From Rhizobium tumorigenes (GTDB lineage Bacteria; Pseudomonadota; Alphaproteobacteria; Rhizobiales; Rhizobiaceae): a stretch of 64,000 bases of DNA. Below the pieces are notes generated by a model. The model made no database searches. It was not told the origin of the DNA and saw nothing but the letters and a program-made list of their open reading frames with translations. Made by a program: the position numbers and the translations under genes. Positions 53,446-62,537 of the stretch are shown piece by piece. Position 1 is the first letter of the stretch. Each line of letters starts with the position of its first letter. Location of the stretch: the NCBI RefSeq assembly GCF_003240565.2, contig NZ_CP117256.1, forward strand, positions 124,001 through 188,000. Reading direction: 5' to 3'.

Positions 53446-54927
53446 TTAGCGATGCGGCGTTTCCGATATCTTTCGTAAGAAACCTCGCAATTTCGAAAGA
53501 AATACCTCGGGCTCGTTCAATTGGTCGCTGTCATGTGCCGCAACGTCAGTGCGTTGCAGATCCCGTCCCCTGCGTGCCAGAACCTCAAGACTGCTGACGA
53601 GCTCAGGTCTGAGCGCGATGACGTCACCGACGGCTTTTTTGTCGAGACGATAGGCTGTCACCGGTGTCAAAGCTTCGGCAGTGGCCGCGTAAGGCGTGCC
53701 GGTGATCATGCCGATGGCCCCAAGGCTTCCTCCCGGCCCGAGACGATGGATGACCTTGCGTACGGCCGTGGCACTGGCGGAGATTTCTACGGTACCGGAG
53801 GCAATGATAAAGAGGGCTTCTGGAGCTTCTCCCTCCTGTATCAGCTTGTCGCCCGTTGCATACCAGACTTCGCTCAAATGTTCCGAGAGAAGATTGCGGT
53901 CATCTGGCGCAAGGATGCCGAACCAATCCGACTCTTTGAGCAATATCGCCGGCGCCGGAACCTCCGCCCGGCTGACATTGGCGATCCCCGGCACGGCAAG
54001 CGATATGCCCGCATGCCGCAGGTGGTTTTGAATGTGCCCTAGCAGCTCCGTTCGCGCAGCGACGACCGCTTCGATGTTGGGGATCGAGAAGCCGATCTCA
54101 TATTTGACACCGTCGCCGCTGACTTCCGTCCTGGCGATACTTGGCGCAGGTGCGTCGGACATCAGCATGCACGTCTTCACCGCGGCGGTGAGGACCGCCA
54201 GGCAGCGTTCGGGCAATTCGCCTGCTGCCAGCCGGACACTGACCGACATTGCGCGCGTCGGCGTGGGCAGGCTGTGATTGATCAGGCGCGATTTGGCCAT
54301 GACGCTGTTGGGAACGATCGCGACATCGTGGTTGATCGTGGCGATGTGGGTGGACCGCCAATTGATCTGGATCACCCTCCCCTCGACCCCGCCCTCGACC
54401 CAGACAAGATCGCCGGCGCTGTAGGGCCTCTCGATGCCGACGGCGATACCAGAGAAGACGTCCGCCAGACTGCTCTGCAGCGCCAGACCGAGGACGATTG
54501 CGATGACGCCGGATGTCGCAAGAAGACCGCCGATAGGAACAGCAAAGACGAAATCGATGATGCCGAACAATGCCACCAGATGGATGACGGCGGCAATCAG
54601 ATCCGAGACGATGCGGGTTTCCCGCGGCTTGGCCTCGAAGACCAGGAAGAGACGGGTGATGCCGATGGCGCCCTGGGCCGCGATAACCCACCAGCCGACT
54701 TCGATAACCTGCTCCCAAAGTCGTATGCCGGGAGGTTCCGCGACCAACTGCGGCGCAAAGGGGGAATCGAGAATGCGCTGCACGAGGATGGTAAGGAAGA
54801 CGAAGACCGCCAATCGCCAGGCCGCCTTCACCCAGAGGGACCTGTCGACGATAAACCAGGGCACAATCATCGATGCAAGCAGGAGCAGGCTCGCAAGGAT
54901 CAGGGCCGTCTCGTTGGACATTGTCAT
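53446..54927 (-). CDS. MscS-type channel with cyclic-nucleotide-binding domain
   Basis: A 493-residue inner-membrane protein. Four N-terminal hydrophobic segments end in the MscS pore region (GLLATSGVIAIVLGLALQSSLADVFSG, given here only for its core GLALQSSLADVF), followed by the beta domain (GDLVWVEGGVEGRVIQINWRS). Residues ~340-460 form a cNMP-binding domain (GDKLIQEGEAPEALFIIASG; GGSLGAIGMITG). Such fusions may be gated by nucleotide as well as tension. ATG 54927 follows AAGGA. Confidence 0.88.
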   Translation of the reverse strand: MTMSNETALILASLLLLASMIVPWFIVDRSLWVKAAWRLAVFVFLTILVQRILDSPFAPQLVAEPPGIRLWEQVIEVGWWVIAAQGAIGITRLFLVFEAKPRETRIVSDLIAAVIHLVALFGIIDFVFAVPIGGLLATSGVIAIVLGLALQSSLADVFSGIAVGIERPYSAGDLVWVEGGVEGRVIQINWRSTHIATINHDVAIVPNSVMAKSRLINHSLPTPTRAMSVSVRLAAGELPERCLAVLTAAVKTCMLMSDAPAPSIARTEVSGDGVKYEIGFSIPNIEAVVAARTELLGHIQNHLRHAGISLAVPGIANVSRAEVPAPAILLKESDWFGILAPDDRNLLSEHLSEVWYATGDKLIQEGEAPEALFIIASGTVEISASATAVRKVIHRLGPGGSLGAIGMITGTPYAATAEALTPVTAYRLDKKAVGDVIALRPELVSSLEVLARRGRDLQRTDVAAHDSDQLNEPEVFLSKLRGFLRKISETPHR

Positions 54928-54979
54928 TCCGATCCTTCTGTCGCGGCGATGAGGTCTGCGCGGCACCTTTGCTGGCAAA

Positions 54980-55361
54980 GCTCGGGCCTGTCGAGTACCA
55001 ACTGCTTATCCAGATTGCGAATACGACGCTAACTCGACCTCGGCTCAGCCGTGAGCGCAAGGGCGTCGGGCAATGTTTCGAGACGAATTCGTCTCGATCG
55101 ATATCCGCAAGTTCCAATCGTCCAAAAAAGAGTCATCCCGTTCAAGACTATCCCGGGATGATGCCCCATTGGACACGGGTAGAAGTCTCGGGGCCGCGGT
55201 GGGGCGTGGATCCGAGCTTGGATCAATATCCACAAACCCATTTGCAGGCATCTCTTCCCAAATCGGCCGCGCGACCGAAGTTTTGCCTCCGAACACACCG
55301 AGCTTTCTATTTTCAATGCGCCGCACAGCGGAAGCCAAGCCAAAACCGAAAGGTATTCGAC
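54980..55361. other. Regulatory intergenic region ahead of the YcaC cluster
   Basis: About 380 bp without a convincing gene. It holds a perfect 18-bp palindrome (55079-55096) and a GATCC/AAGCTTGG-rich stretch, and should contain the promoter of the eight-gene cluster. Confidence 0.45.
55079..55096. promoter_or_regulatory. Perfect palindrome, candidate operator
   Basis: CGAGACGAATTCGTCTCG is fully self-complementary, 266 bp upstream of the first gene of the cluster. Such sites are usually bound by dimeric TetR- or MarR-type repressors; the only nearby regulator is AraC-type. Confidence 0.45.
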
Positions 55362-56051
55362 ATGACCAAGAAGCTGGAAGTTTTGACACCACAGAACAGT
55401 CAGGTGATCTTCATCGATCAGCAGCCGCAGATGGCTTTCGGCGTTCAGTCAATCGACCGCCAGACCCTGAAAAACAATGTCGTAGGCCTCGCCAAGGCGG
55501 CAAAGATATTCACCGTTCCAACCACCATCACGACTGTGGAAACGGCATCTTTCTCCGGAAATACCTTCCCGGAACTGCTCGCGGTCTTCCCGGAGAACGA
55601 CATCCTGGAACGCTCGTCGATGAACTCCTGGGACGATCAGAACGTCCGTGACGCGCTTGCCCGCAATGCCGGCAATGGTTGCAAGAAAGTGGTCGTCGCA
55701 GGTCTCTGGACAGAGGTGTGCAACACAACTTTTGCGCTTTCCTGCATACGTGACACGGACTACGAGATCTACATGGTCGCGGACGCGTCCGGTGGGACTT
55801 CGATCGACGCCCACAAATATGCCATGGACCGGATGATCCAGGTCGGCGTTGTCCCCGTGACCTGGCAGCAGGTACTGCTTGAATGGCAGCGCGACTGGGC
55901 CCGCAAGGAAACCTATGCTGCCGTCACTTCGCTAGCGAGAGAGCACTCGGGCGCCTATGGCATGGGCATCGATTACGCCGTCACCCATGTCCATGGCGGC
56001 GAAGAGCGCGTCATCCATGGCAAGCGCATCGGCCCAAACCCCGCCAATTGA
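55362..56051 (+). CDS. Isochorismatase-family (YcaC-like) cysteine hydrolase
   Basis: A 229-residue cytoplasmic hydrolase. Asp19 in IFIDQQPQM and the nucleophile Cys120 in GLWTEVCNTTFAL are the recognised catalytic positions of the family. The C-terminus is extended relative to YcaC (GIDYAVTHVHGGEERVIHGK). GAAAGG precedes ATG 55362. It is the first of eight plus-strand genes. The substrate is not known. Confidence 0.9.
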   Translation: MTKKLEVLTPQNSQVIFIDQQPQMAFGVQSIDRQTLKNNVVGLAKAAKIFTVPTTITTVETASFSGNTFPELLAVFPENDILERSSMNSWDDQNVRDALARNAGNGCKKVVVAGLWTEVCNTTFALSCIRDTDYEIYMVADASGGTSIDAHKYAMDRMIQVGVVPVTWQQVLLEWQRDWARKETYAAVTSLAREHSGAYGMGIDYAVTHVHGGEERVIHGKRIGPNPAN

Positions 56052-56130
56052 TCCGCGAACTGAAGCGTCTGCAGCGGATCGGATGTTTCGCCGCTGCGAG
56101 GTCACTTCTACACCATCGAGGAAGATCACC

Positions 56131-56418
56131 ATGAAAGTCTATCTCCTGTCGCTCGGCGCCGGCCTCCTTGTCGGCATCGTCTACAGCCTGCTCAACGTCC
56201 GCTCGCCAGCGCCGCCTGTCGTGGCATTGATCGGGCTTCTCGGCATCCTGGTGGGTGAACAAATCGTCCCTCTCGCCAAGACGCTGATCGGCAATGAGCC
56301 GGCGGCGGTTTCGTGGATCAACCAGATCAAGCCACACATGTTCGGCCACATGCCCAAGGGCAAGGACACCAAGGATCTGGCCTCTGTCAGCCGAACTGCG
56401 GCCAAGTCCGACAGCTGA
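56131..56418 (+). CDS. XapX-domain small membrane protein
   Basis: A 95-residue protein with two hydrophobic segments, MKVYLLSLGAGLLVGIVYSL and VVALIGLLGILVGEQIVPLA, separated by LNVRSPAPP, the XapX/DUF1427 signature. The C-terminal ~35 residues are soluble. GAGGAAG precedes ATG 56131. Its role is unknown; it commonly neighbours amidohydrolase and isochorismatase genes. Confidence 0.88.
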   Translation: MKVYLLSLGAGLLVGIVYSLLNVRSPAPPVVALIGLLGILVGEQIVPLAKTLIGNEPAAVSWINQIKPHMFGHMPKGKDTKDLASVSRTAAKSDS

Positions 56419-56506
56419 GTCTAGCTCCGGGGATGATGTCTCCCGCCGATCTCCGGAACTCTTGTTCACTCGCCATCCTTCCTTGCTCGAAGCCGGAGCC
56501 GTCATC

Positions 56507-58384
56507 ATGCACGCCGACCTCATCCTTCACCATGGCCTGTTCACCACGCTCGATCGCACGAACCCGACCGCCAGCGCTGTTGCAATCAAGGACGGCAAAT
56601 TTCTTGCCGTCGGTTCTGATGCCGAGGTCATTGTGCATGCCGGAACCGACACTAAGACCATCGATCTCAAGGGAAGGCGCGTGCTGCCGGGTTTGATCGA
56701 CAACCACACCCACGTCATCCGAGGCGGCCTCAACTTCAACATGGAACTTCGCTGGGATGGTGTACGCTCGCTGGCGGACGCCATGGACATGTTGAGGCGA
56801 CAGGTGGCAATCACGCCGGCACCGCAGTGGGTCCGTGTCGTCGGCGGCTTCACCGAACATCAGTTTGCTGAAAAACGGCTGCCGACGATCGAGGAGATCA
56901 ACGCGATGGCGCCCGATACGCCGGTCTTCCTGCTGCATCTCTACGATCGCGCGCTGCTGAATGGTGCTGCGCTGCGAGCGGTCGGCTATACGAAAGACAC
57001 GACCAATCCGCCAGGCGGCGAGATTACACGCGATGCCAAAGGCAATCCGACCGGCATGCTGCTGGCCAAGCCCAACGCCGGCATCCTCTATTCGACGCTT
57101 GGCAAGGGCCCCAAGCTGCCGTTCGAATATCAGGTCAACTCCACCCGGCACTTCACGCGAGAACTGAACCGGCTGGGCATCACGGGAGTGATTGATGCCG
57201 GAGGTGGGTTCCAAAACTATCCGGACGACTATGCCGTCGTCCAGAAGCTGTCCAACGAGAATCAACTGACCGTACGCCTCGCCTATAATCTGTTCACCCA
57301 GAAGCCCAAGCAGGAAAAGGAAGATTTTCTCAACTGGACGTCCTCGGTCAAATACAAGCAGGGCAACGACTATTTCCGCCACAACGGCGCCGGTGAGATG
57401 CTTGTGTTTTCAGCCGCCGACTTCGAAGACTTCCGCCAGCCACGGCCGGAAATGGCCCCTGAGATGGAGGGCGAACTAGAAGAGGTTGTTCGTGTCCTGG
57501 CCGAGAACCGCTGGCCGTGGCGTCTGCACGCAACCTATGACGAAACCATTTCTCGGGCACTGGATGTTTTCGAAAAGGTCAACAAGGATATTCCGCTCGA
57601 AGGACTGAACTGGTTCTTCGACCATGCCGAGACCATTTCCGACCGCTCGATCGATCGTATCGCGGCACTCGGCGGCGGTATCGCCACCCAGCATCGCATG
57701 GCCTACCAGGGCGAATATTTCGTCGAGCAACACGGTCATGGAGTGGCCGAGGCAACGCCACCAATCCGGCGCATGCTCGACAGTGGCGTTAACGTCTCCG
57801 CCGGCACCGACGCCACCCGCGTCGCCTCCTACAATCCCTGGGTTTCTCTGTCCTGGATGGTCACGGGCAAGACGGTTGGTGGCATGCAGTTGTATCCACG
57901 CGCCAGTTGCCTGGATCGTGACACTGCGCTGCGGATGTGGACCGAGAAGGTCACCTGGTTCTCCAACGAAGAAGGAAAGAAAGGCCGGATCGAAAAAGGC
58001 CAGTTCGCCGACCTTATCATTCCCGACAAGGATTTCTTTTCCTGCGCCGAAGATGAGATCTCCTTCCTGACGTCCGAGCTCACCATGGTTGGCGGCAAGA
58101 TCGTCTATGGTGCCGGCATTTTTGCCAAGCTCGACGAGAGCGATATCCCACCCGCCATGCCGGACTGGTCACCGGTGCGCAAGTTCGGCGGTTACGCGGC
58201 CTGGGGCGAGCCCGAGGGTGCGGGCCGCCATTCGCTGCGCCGAACCGCCATCGCCTCTTGCGCCTGCGCCAGCGATTGCGGTGTCCATGGCCATGATCAT
58301 GCCGGCGCATGGACGTCAAAGCTGCCTATCGCCGACCTGAAGGGTTTCTTCGGCGCACTTGGCTGCTCGTGCTGGGCCGTATGA
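56507..58384 (+). CDS. YtcJ-like amidohydrolase with Cys/His-rich tail
   Basis: A 625-residue metal-dependent amidohydrolase. The first metal histidines are His67 and His69 in DNHTHVIRGG; the C-terminal FADLIIPDKDFFSCAEDEI belongs to the composite beta domain. The last ~45 residues are unusual: SCACASDCGVHGHDHAGAW followed by LGCSCWAV, a potential metal- or disulfide-forming tail. ATG 56507 has no strong ribosome-binding site; longer in-frame starts overlap xapX and look unlikely. No signal peptide is seen. Confidence 0.87.
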   Translation: MHADLILHHGLFTTLDRTNPTASAVAIKDGKFLAVGSDAEVIVHAGTDTKTIDLKGRRVLPGLIDNHTHVIRGGLNFNMELRWDGVRSLADAMDMLRRQVAITPAPQWVRVVGGFTEHQFAEKRLPTIEEINAMAPDTPVFLLHLYDRALLNGAALRAVGYTKDTTNPPGGEITRDAKGNPTGMLLAKPNAGILYSTLGKGPKLPFEYQVNSTRHFTRELNRLGITGVIDAGGGFQNYPDDYAVVQKLSNENQLTVRLAYNLFTQKPKQEKEDFLNWTSSVKYKQGNDYFRHNGAGEMLVFSAADFEDFRQPRPEMAPEMEGELEEVVRVLAENRWPWRLHATYDETISRALDVFEKVNKDIPLEGLNWFFDHAETISDRSIDRIAALGGGIATQHRMAYQGEYFVEQHGHGVAEATPPIRRMLDSGVNVSAGTDATRVASYNPWVSLSWMVTGKTVGGMQLYPRASCLDRDTALRMWTEKVTWFSNEEGKKGRIEKGQFADLIIPDKDFFSCAEDEISFLTSELTMVGGKIVYGAGIFAKLDESDIPPAMPDWSPVRKFGGYAAWGEPEGAGRHSLRRTAIASCACASDCGVHGHDHAGAWTSKLPIADLKGFFGALGCSCWAV

Positions 58385-58395
58385 GGTAGACGATC

Positions 58396-58827
58396 ATGAC
58401 ATCACCACTCCGCTTCAGAAATCGCTTCAGCGCCCTGGTCTCGTCGCCTGCAGTTCAAGTCCTTGCACTTATTGGTTTGTGCGCGGCCTATATCCAAGGT
58501 CCGCTGACAAAGATTTTTGATTTCCAAAGCGCGATTGCCGAAATGCAGCATTTCGGTCTTAAGCCCGCACCGGTTTTTGCGATCGTTGTCATTGTGTTCG
58601 AACTGACCTCTTCGGCAATGATCCTTTCCGGTTTTTTGCGCTGGATTGGTGCCTTCGCACTGGCGGCCTTCACGCTGCTTGCAACCTTTGTCGCGCTTCG
58701 CTTCTGGGAATTGCCACCGGGCATGGATCGGATGATGGCCGCAAACGCATTTTTCGAGCATCTCGGCCTCGCCGGCGCTTTCGTCATCGTTGCAGCAGCC
58801 GATCTTGCGGGGAACACAAAGAGATAA
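58396..58827 (+). CDS. DoxX-family membrane protein
   Basis: A 143-residue protein with four membrane segments (VLALIGLCAAYIQGPLTKIF; PVFAIVVIVFELTSSAMILSG; ALAAFTLLATFVALRFW; LGLAGAFVIVAAADLAG). This is the DoxX fold; members are linked to redox and oxidative-stress functions. GAGGT precedes ATG 58396. It lies 11 bases after the amidohydrolase stop. Confidence 0.9.
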   Translation: MTSPLRFRNRFSALVSSPAVQVLALIGLCAAYIQGPLTKIFDFQSAIAEMQHFGLKPAPVFAIVVIVFELTSSAMILSGFLRWIGAFALAAFTLLATFVALRFWELPPGMDRMMAANAFFEHLGLAGAFVIVAAADLAGNTKR

Positions 58828-58950
58828 TCAGGAAGGTCAAGCCGCGATTGTTTCACAAATGGCAATTCAATCGAGATTATTATTGCAATAGCGCTGCCGC
58901 GTGGATTGCCTCAGTATCGCTGCAAGACAACCAATAACAGAGGTGCTCCG

Positions 58951-59928
58951 ATGACCGAAAGAGATTTTCAGATAACGCGGCGCGACACGCTCGTTGCAGC
59001 TGCTGTTCTGACCGCCAGCATGACACTGTCCGCCCGTCCCTCAGCTGCCAAGACATCATCCATCAAGCTGACCCCAACAGGAGATAACACCATGGGTTTC
59101 GTTAAAACCGCAGACGGCACTGAAATTTTTTACAAGGACTGGGGCTCGAAGGATGCTCAGCCAATCATGTTCCACCACGGCTGGCCACTTTCTTCCGACG
59201 ACTGGGATGCACAGATGCTCTATTTCCTTTCCAAGGGCTATCGTGTCGTCGCCCATGACCGTCGCGGCCACGGCCGGTCGGCGCAGGTCTCGGAAGGTCA
59301 TGATATGGACCATTATGCTTCCGACGCCTTTGCGGTCGTCGAGCATTTGAACCTGAAGAACGTCGTTCACATTGGCCATTCGACGGGCGGCGGCGAAGTC
59401 GCTCGTTACGTCGCAAAGCATGGCCTGCCTGCCGGCCGCGTAGCAAAAGCGGTTCTGGTTTCCGCCGTTCCGCCGCTGATGCTGAAGACGAAGTCGAACC
59501 CAGGCGGTCTTCCGATAGAAGTGTTCGACGGCATCCGCAAAGCTGTTGCCGAAAACCGCGCGCAATTGTTCCTCGATTTCCCGACAGGCCCTTTCTACGG
59601 CTTCAATCGTCCAGATGCCAAGGTTTACCCCGGCGTCATACAGAATTGGTGGCGGCAGGGCATGATGGGGAGCGCCAAGGCCCATTACGAGGGCATCAAG
59701 GCCTTCTCGGAAACCGATCAGACTGAAGACCTGAAGGCGATCACAGTCCCCGTTCTTGTCATGCACGGTGACGATGACCAGGTCGTACCGATTGACGATG
59801 CCGCCAAGTTGTCGGTCAAGCTGGTCAAGGATGGTACCCTCAAGGTCTATGCAGGCTATCCGCACGGGATGCTGACGACCCATGCGGACGTGCTCAATGC
59901 GGATCTGCTTGCCTTCATCCAGTCTTAG
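58951..59928 (+). CDS. Tat-exported alpha/beta hydrolase (chloroperoxidase-like)
   Basis: A 325-residue hydrolase of the cofactor-free haloperoxidase class. The N-terminus carries a twin-arginine signal ([20 protein letters not shown], cleavage near PSAA). The catalytic Ser lies in [12 protein letters not shown], Asp in [10 protein letters not shown] and His in GYPHGML. Most relatives are cytoplasmic, so periplasmic targeting is notable. AGAGGTG precedes ATG 58951. A stem-loop follows the stop. Confidence 0.9.
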   Translation: MTERDFQITRRDTLVAAAVLTASMTLSARPSAAKTSSIKLTPTGDNTMGFVKTADGTEIFYKDWGSKDAQPIMFHHGWPLSSDDWDAQMLYFLSKGYRVVAHDRRGHGRSAQVSEGHDMDHYASDAFAVVEHLNLKNVVHIGHSTGGGEVARYVAKHGLPAGRVAKAVLVSAVPPLMLKTKSNPGGLPIEVFDGIRKAVAENRAQLFLDFPTGPFYGFNRPDAKVYPGVIQNWWRQGMMGSAKAHYEGIKAFSETDQTEDLKAITVPVLVMHGDDDQVVPIDDAAKLSVKLVKDGTLKVYAGYPHGMLTTHADVLNADLLAFIQS

Positions 59929-59939
59929 GCTTTCTGGAA

Positions 59940-59964
59940 GGACGCGGCTTTAGTCGCCGCGTCC
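59940..59964 (+). other. Intercistronic stem-loop
   Basis: GGACGCGGC and GCCGCGTCC form a perfect 9-bp stem with a 7-base loop, 12 bases after the hydrolase stop. No T-run follows, so it may stabilise or attenuate the transcript before the VOC gene. Confidence 0.6.
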
Positions 59965-60144
59965 ACCTTCAGCGATGAATTCGAGAAGCTCGGTCGGACC
60001 GATCGCTCTAGTCGGGAGGTTCTTCGATTTCTTCGCCGAATCCGAGATCGGCAAGCAGTGCCCGGAAGGGCTCAACGGAAGTGGGCGACCGTTGAAACTG
60101 CCGCTTCCGCCTCCCCCCAAAAACCGAAATCAACAGGACGGAAA

Positions 60145-61053
60145 ATGTCGATCATAACCCCTGCACTACGATTATTGGCGGCCGGTGGTCTTTCGGTCAT
60201 GCTGACGTCCCATTCAGCGAATTCTGCCGAGACAAACAAGAGCCTTGCCGTCGGTGCGCAATACGACACAACGCATGTTTATGTCCCGGTGGTCGATGTC
60301 GATGCTTTTGCAGCCAGTTTCATCGCAACATTCGGTGGCACGTCCACAAAGCAGATTGTCGCCACGGTAACGCCAACGCCAAGCAGCACGACCTCGCAGC
60401 TGATCCAGACGCCCGCAGGCACGGTCTCTCTGTTCGGCTTCAAGACTCCGATCCCCTTTCCCTTCGGGAACGAACGGACGGGATATCTTGTATCGGATAT
60501 GGACCGCGCAATCCGCGACGCCCGCAACGCCGGGGCCTCCGTTATCGTCGATGCCTTTCCCGATCCGATCGGCCGTGATGCTGTCATCCAATGGCCAGGT
60601 GGCGTCAACATGCAGCTTTACTGGCACATGAAGGCCCCTGACTACCCGAAGTTCGACACGGTTCCAGAAAACAAGGTCTATGTGTCGAAGGATACCGTCA
60701 GCACATTCATTCGTGATTTCCTGGCCTTCTCGCGCGGCAGGATCGTTTCCGACGACAAGACCGCACCCGGTATCGAGATCGGACGTCCAAACGACACCTA
60801 TCGCCGCGTTCGGATAACATCTGATTTTGGAAGAATGTCACTCTTGGTAACCGATGGCCACCTGCCGTACCCTTATGGCTACGAGACGACCGGCTACGAG
60901 GTGATGGACCTGGATGCCACCGTCGCCAAGGCGACGGCATCGGGCGCCAAAATACTGGTTCAGCGCTACACGTCGGACAAGCGCCAGGCAGTTATAGTCC
61001 AGTTCCCAGGTGGATATATTGCCGAAATCCACGCGCCGCTCGTCTCGCAATGA
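60145..61053 (+). CDS. Secreted VOC-family (glyoxalase-fold) protein
   Basis: A 302-residue protein with a Sec signal peptide (LRLLAAGGLSVMLTSHSANS, cleavage near SAET) and two VOC modules (DTTHVYVPVVDVDAFAASF; VSKDTVSTFIRDFLAFS). The His in THVYV, and Glu in AEIHAPL at the end, could bind a metal. VOC proteins are usually cytoplasmic, so the signal peptide is unusual and fits the exported hydrolase upstream. ATG 60145 follows AGGACGG. Its stop overlaps the porin gene by 4 bases. Confidence 0.85.
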   Translation: MSIITPALRLLAAGGLSVMLTSHSANSAETNKSLAVGAQYDTTHVYVPVVDVDAFAASFIATFGGTSTKQIVATVTPTPSSTTSQLIQTPAGTVSLFGFKTPIPFPFGNERTGYLVSDMDRAIRDARNAGASVIVDAFPDPIGRDAVIQWPGGVNMQLYWHMKAPDYPKFDTVPENKVYVSKDTVSTFIRDFLAFSRGRIVSDDKTAPGIEIGRPNDTYRRVRITSDFGRMSLLVTDGHLPYPYGYETTGYEVMDLDATVAKATASGAKILVQRYTSDKRQAVIVQFPGGYIAEIHAPLVSQ

Positions 61054-62516
61054 TCGGCGGCTCGAACTTTGCCTGGATGACCAGAACTCAATCAGCTACG
61101 GCTGCCCGCAAGGCAACCGGTGCTGCGGCAGCAGCAGCGATCGTTCTTCTGTCATCCGTGGGGGGCGCCTGGTGCGCGAATGCCGATCAGCAGACAGCGC
61201 CGAAGAGGCCGCCAATCAAGACCAACCGCTGGCAGGAGGACTGGTCGGCGCTGGCAGATCCCGCCTTGAAGACACAACCGCTCGACCGCCTGAAATATGT
61301 TCCGATCGGCATAGCCGACCCGCAAAGCTACGTCTCCTTCGGCGCCACGGTCCGGGAGCGCTTTGAGAGCAACGGAGCGCCTTCCTTCGGCATCGGTGGC
61401 GTGGAACACGATTCCTATTTGTTGCAGCGGGCGCAGATCCACGCCGATTTTCACATCAACGAGAACTGGCAGCTGTTTACCCAGTTGGAAGATGTTCGCG
61501 CCTTCGACAAGACGATCATCGGCGGTGCCGACCAGAACCGCTTCGATCTCCGACTGGCGTTTCTGGCCTATGCGGACAATTTCGAAAGCGGTACCTTCAA
61601 GGCACGGGTCGGACGACAGGATTTCTCCTTCGATCTTCAGCGGTTTGTGTCATCACGCGACGGGCCGAACGTGCGGCAATCCTTCGACGCCATCTGGGTC
61701 GACTGGGAGACCGGGCCCTGGCGTTTCATCGGCTTCGTCAGTCAGCCTGTGCAGTACAAGGATGAAAGGGATTTCGACGATACCTCGAATGATCAATTCC
61801 ACTTCAGCACGCTGCGCGTCGAGCGGCAGGTGCTCGGGAAGTCGGAACTATCGGCCTACTATTCCCTCTATCAGAAAGACGTGGCACATTTTCTCGACGG
61901 CAGCGGCGACGAACAGCGCCACATCCTGGACACCCGCTTTGCCGGTGCCGACAACGGCTTCGACTGGGATCTCGAAGCCATGGGACAAGCCGGCACGGTT
62001 GGCTCCAAGGATATAAGGGCCTGGGCAGCAGGCGCGCGGGTTGGATACACATTTGAAGAACTGGGCTGGACGCCACGCATTGGAATGCAGGCCGATATTG
62101 CATCCGGCGACCCTCATCCAGGCGATCAGACCGTCGGGACTTTCAATCCTTTGTTCCCGAATGGCTACTACTTCTCACTCGCCGGCTACACCGGTTACGC
62201 CAACCTGATGCATCTCAAGCCGTCGGTCACCATCAAGCCCACCGAGCAATTGACCCTGACGGGAGCTGTCGGGCTGCAGTGGCGCCAGACAACGAAGGAC
62301 GCCGTTTACGTGCAGCCGAATATTCCCGTTCCCGGCACGGCGGGTCACGGCGAATCGTGGACCGGCGTCTACACGCAGCTGCGCGCGGATTATGCCTTCA
62401 ACGCCAACCTTACAGGGGCGATTGAAGCAGTCCATTACGATGCTGGCGAAACGATCCGCCACGCCGGCGGACACAACAGCAACTATCTCGGCGCCGAACT
62501 GAAAGCCTCTTGGTAG
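61050..62516 (+). CDS. Alginate-export-family outer-membrane porin
   Basis: A 488-residue beta-barrel protein. After a signal peptide (AAAAAAIVLLSSVGGAWCANA) it has alternating strands such as YVSFGATVRERFESNG, QIHADFHINENWQLFTQLED and FKARVGRQDFSFD, and ends in an aromatic residue (LKASW), as Bam substrates do. The family includes AlgE-like exporters. The start overlaps the VOC stop; ATG 61077 is an alternative. It could let the substrate of the exported enzymes into the periplasm. Confidence 0.88.
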   Translation: MIGGSNFAWMTRTQSATAARKATGAAAAAAIVLLSSVGGAWCANADQQTAPKRPPIKTNRWQEDWSALADPALKTQPLDRLKYVPIGIADPQSYVSFGATVRERFESNGAPSFGIGGVEHDSYLLQRAQIHADFHINENWQLFTQLEDVRAFDKTIIGGADQNRFDLRLAFLAYADNFESGTFKARVGRQDFSFDLQRFVSSRDGPNVRQSFDAIWVDWETGPWRFIGFVSQPVQYKDERDFDDTSNDQFHFSTLRVERQVLGKSELSAYYSLYQKDVAHFLDGSGDEQRHILDTRFAGADNGFDWDLEAMGQAGTVGSKDIRAWAAGARVGYTFEELGWTPRIGMQADIASGDPHPGDQTVGTFNPLFPNGYYFSLAGYTGYANLMHLKPSVTIKPTEQLTLTGAVGLQWRQTTKDAVYVQPNIPVPGTAGHGESWTGVYTQLRADYAFNANLTGAIEAVHYDAGETIRHAGGHNSNYLGAELKASW

Positions 62517-62537
62517 GGCACAAAAAGGAAACCCCGT

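Noticed and set aside
54873..55361. N-terminal extension of the YcaC-like gene
   Set aside because: The open frame continues upstream but the family start and a ribosome-binding site are at 55362, and the extension would cover the palindrome.
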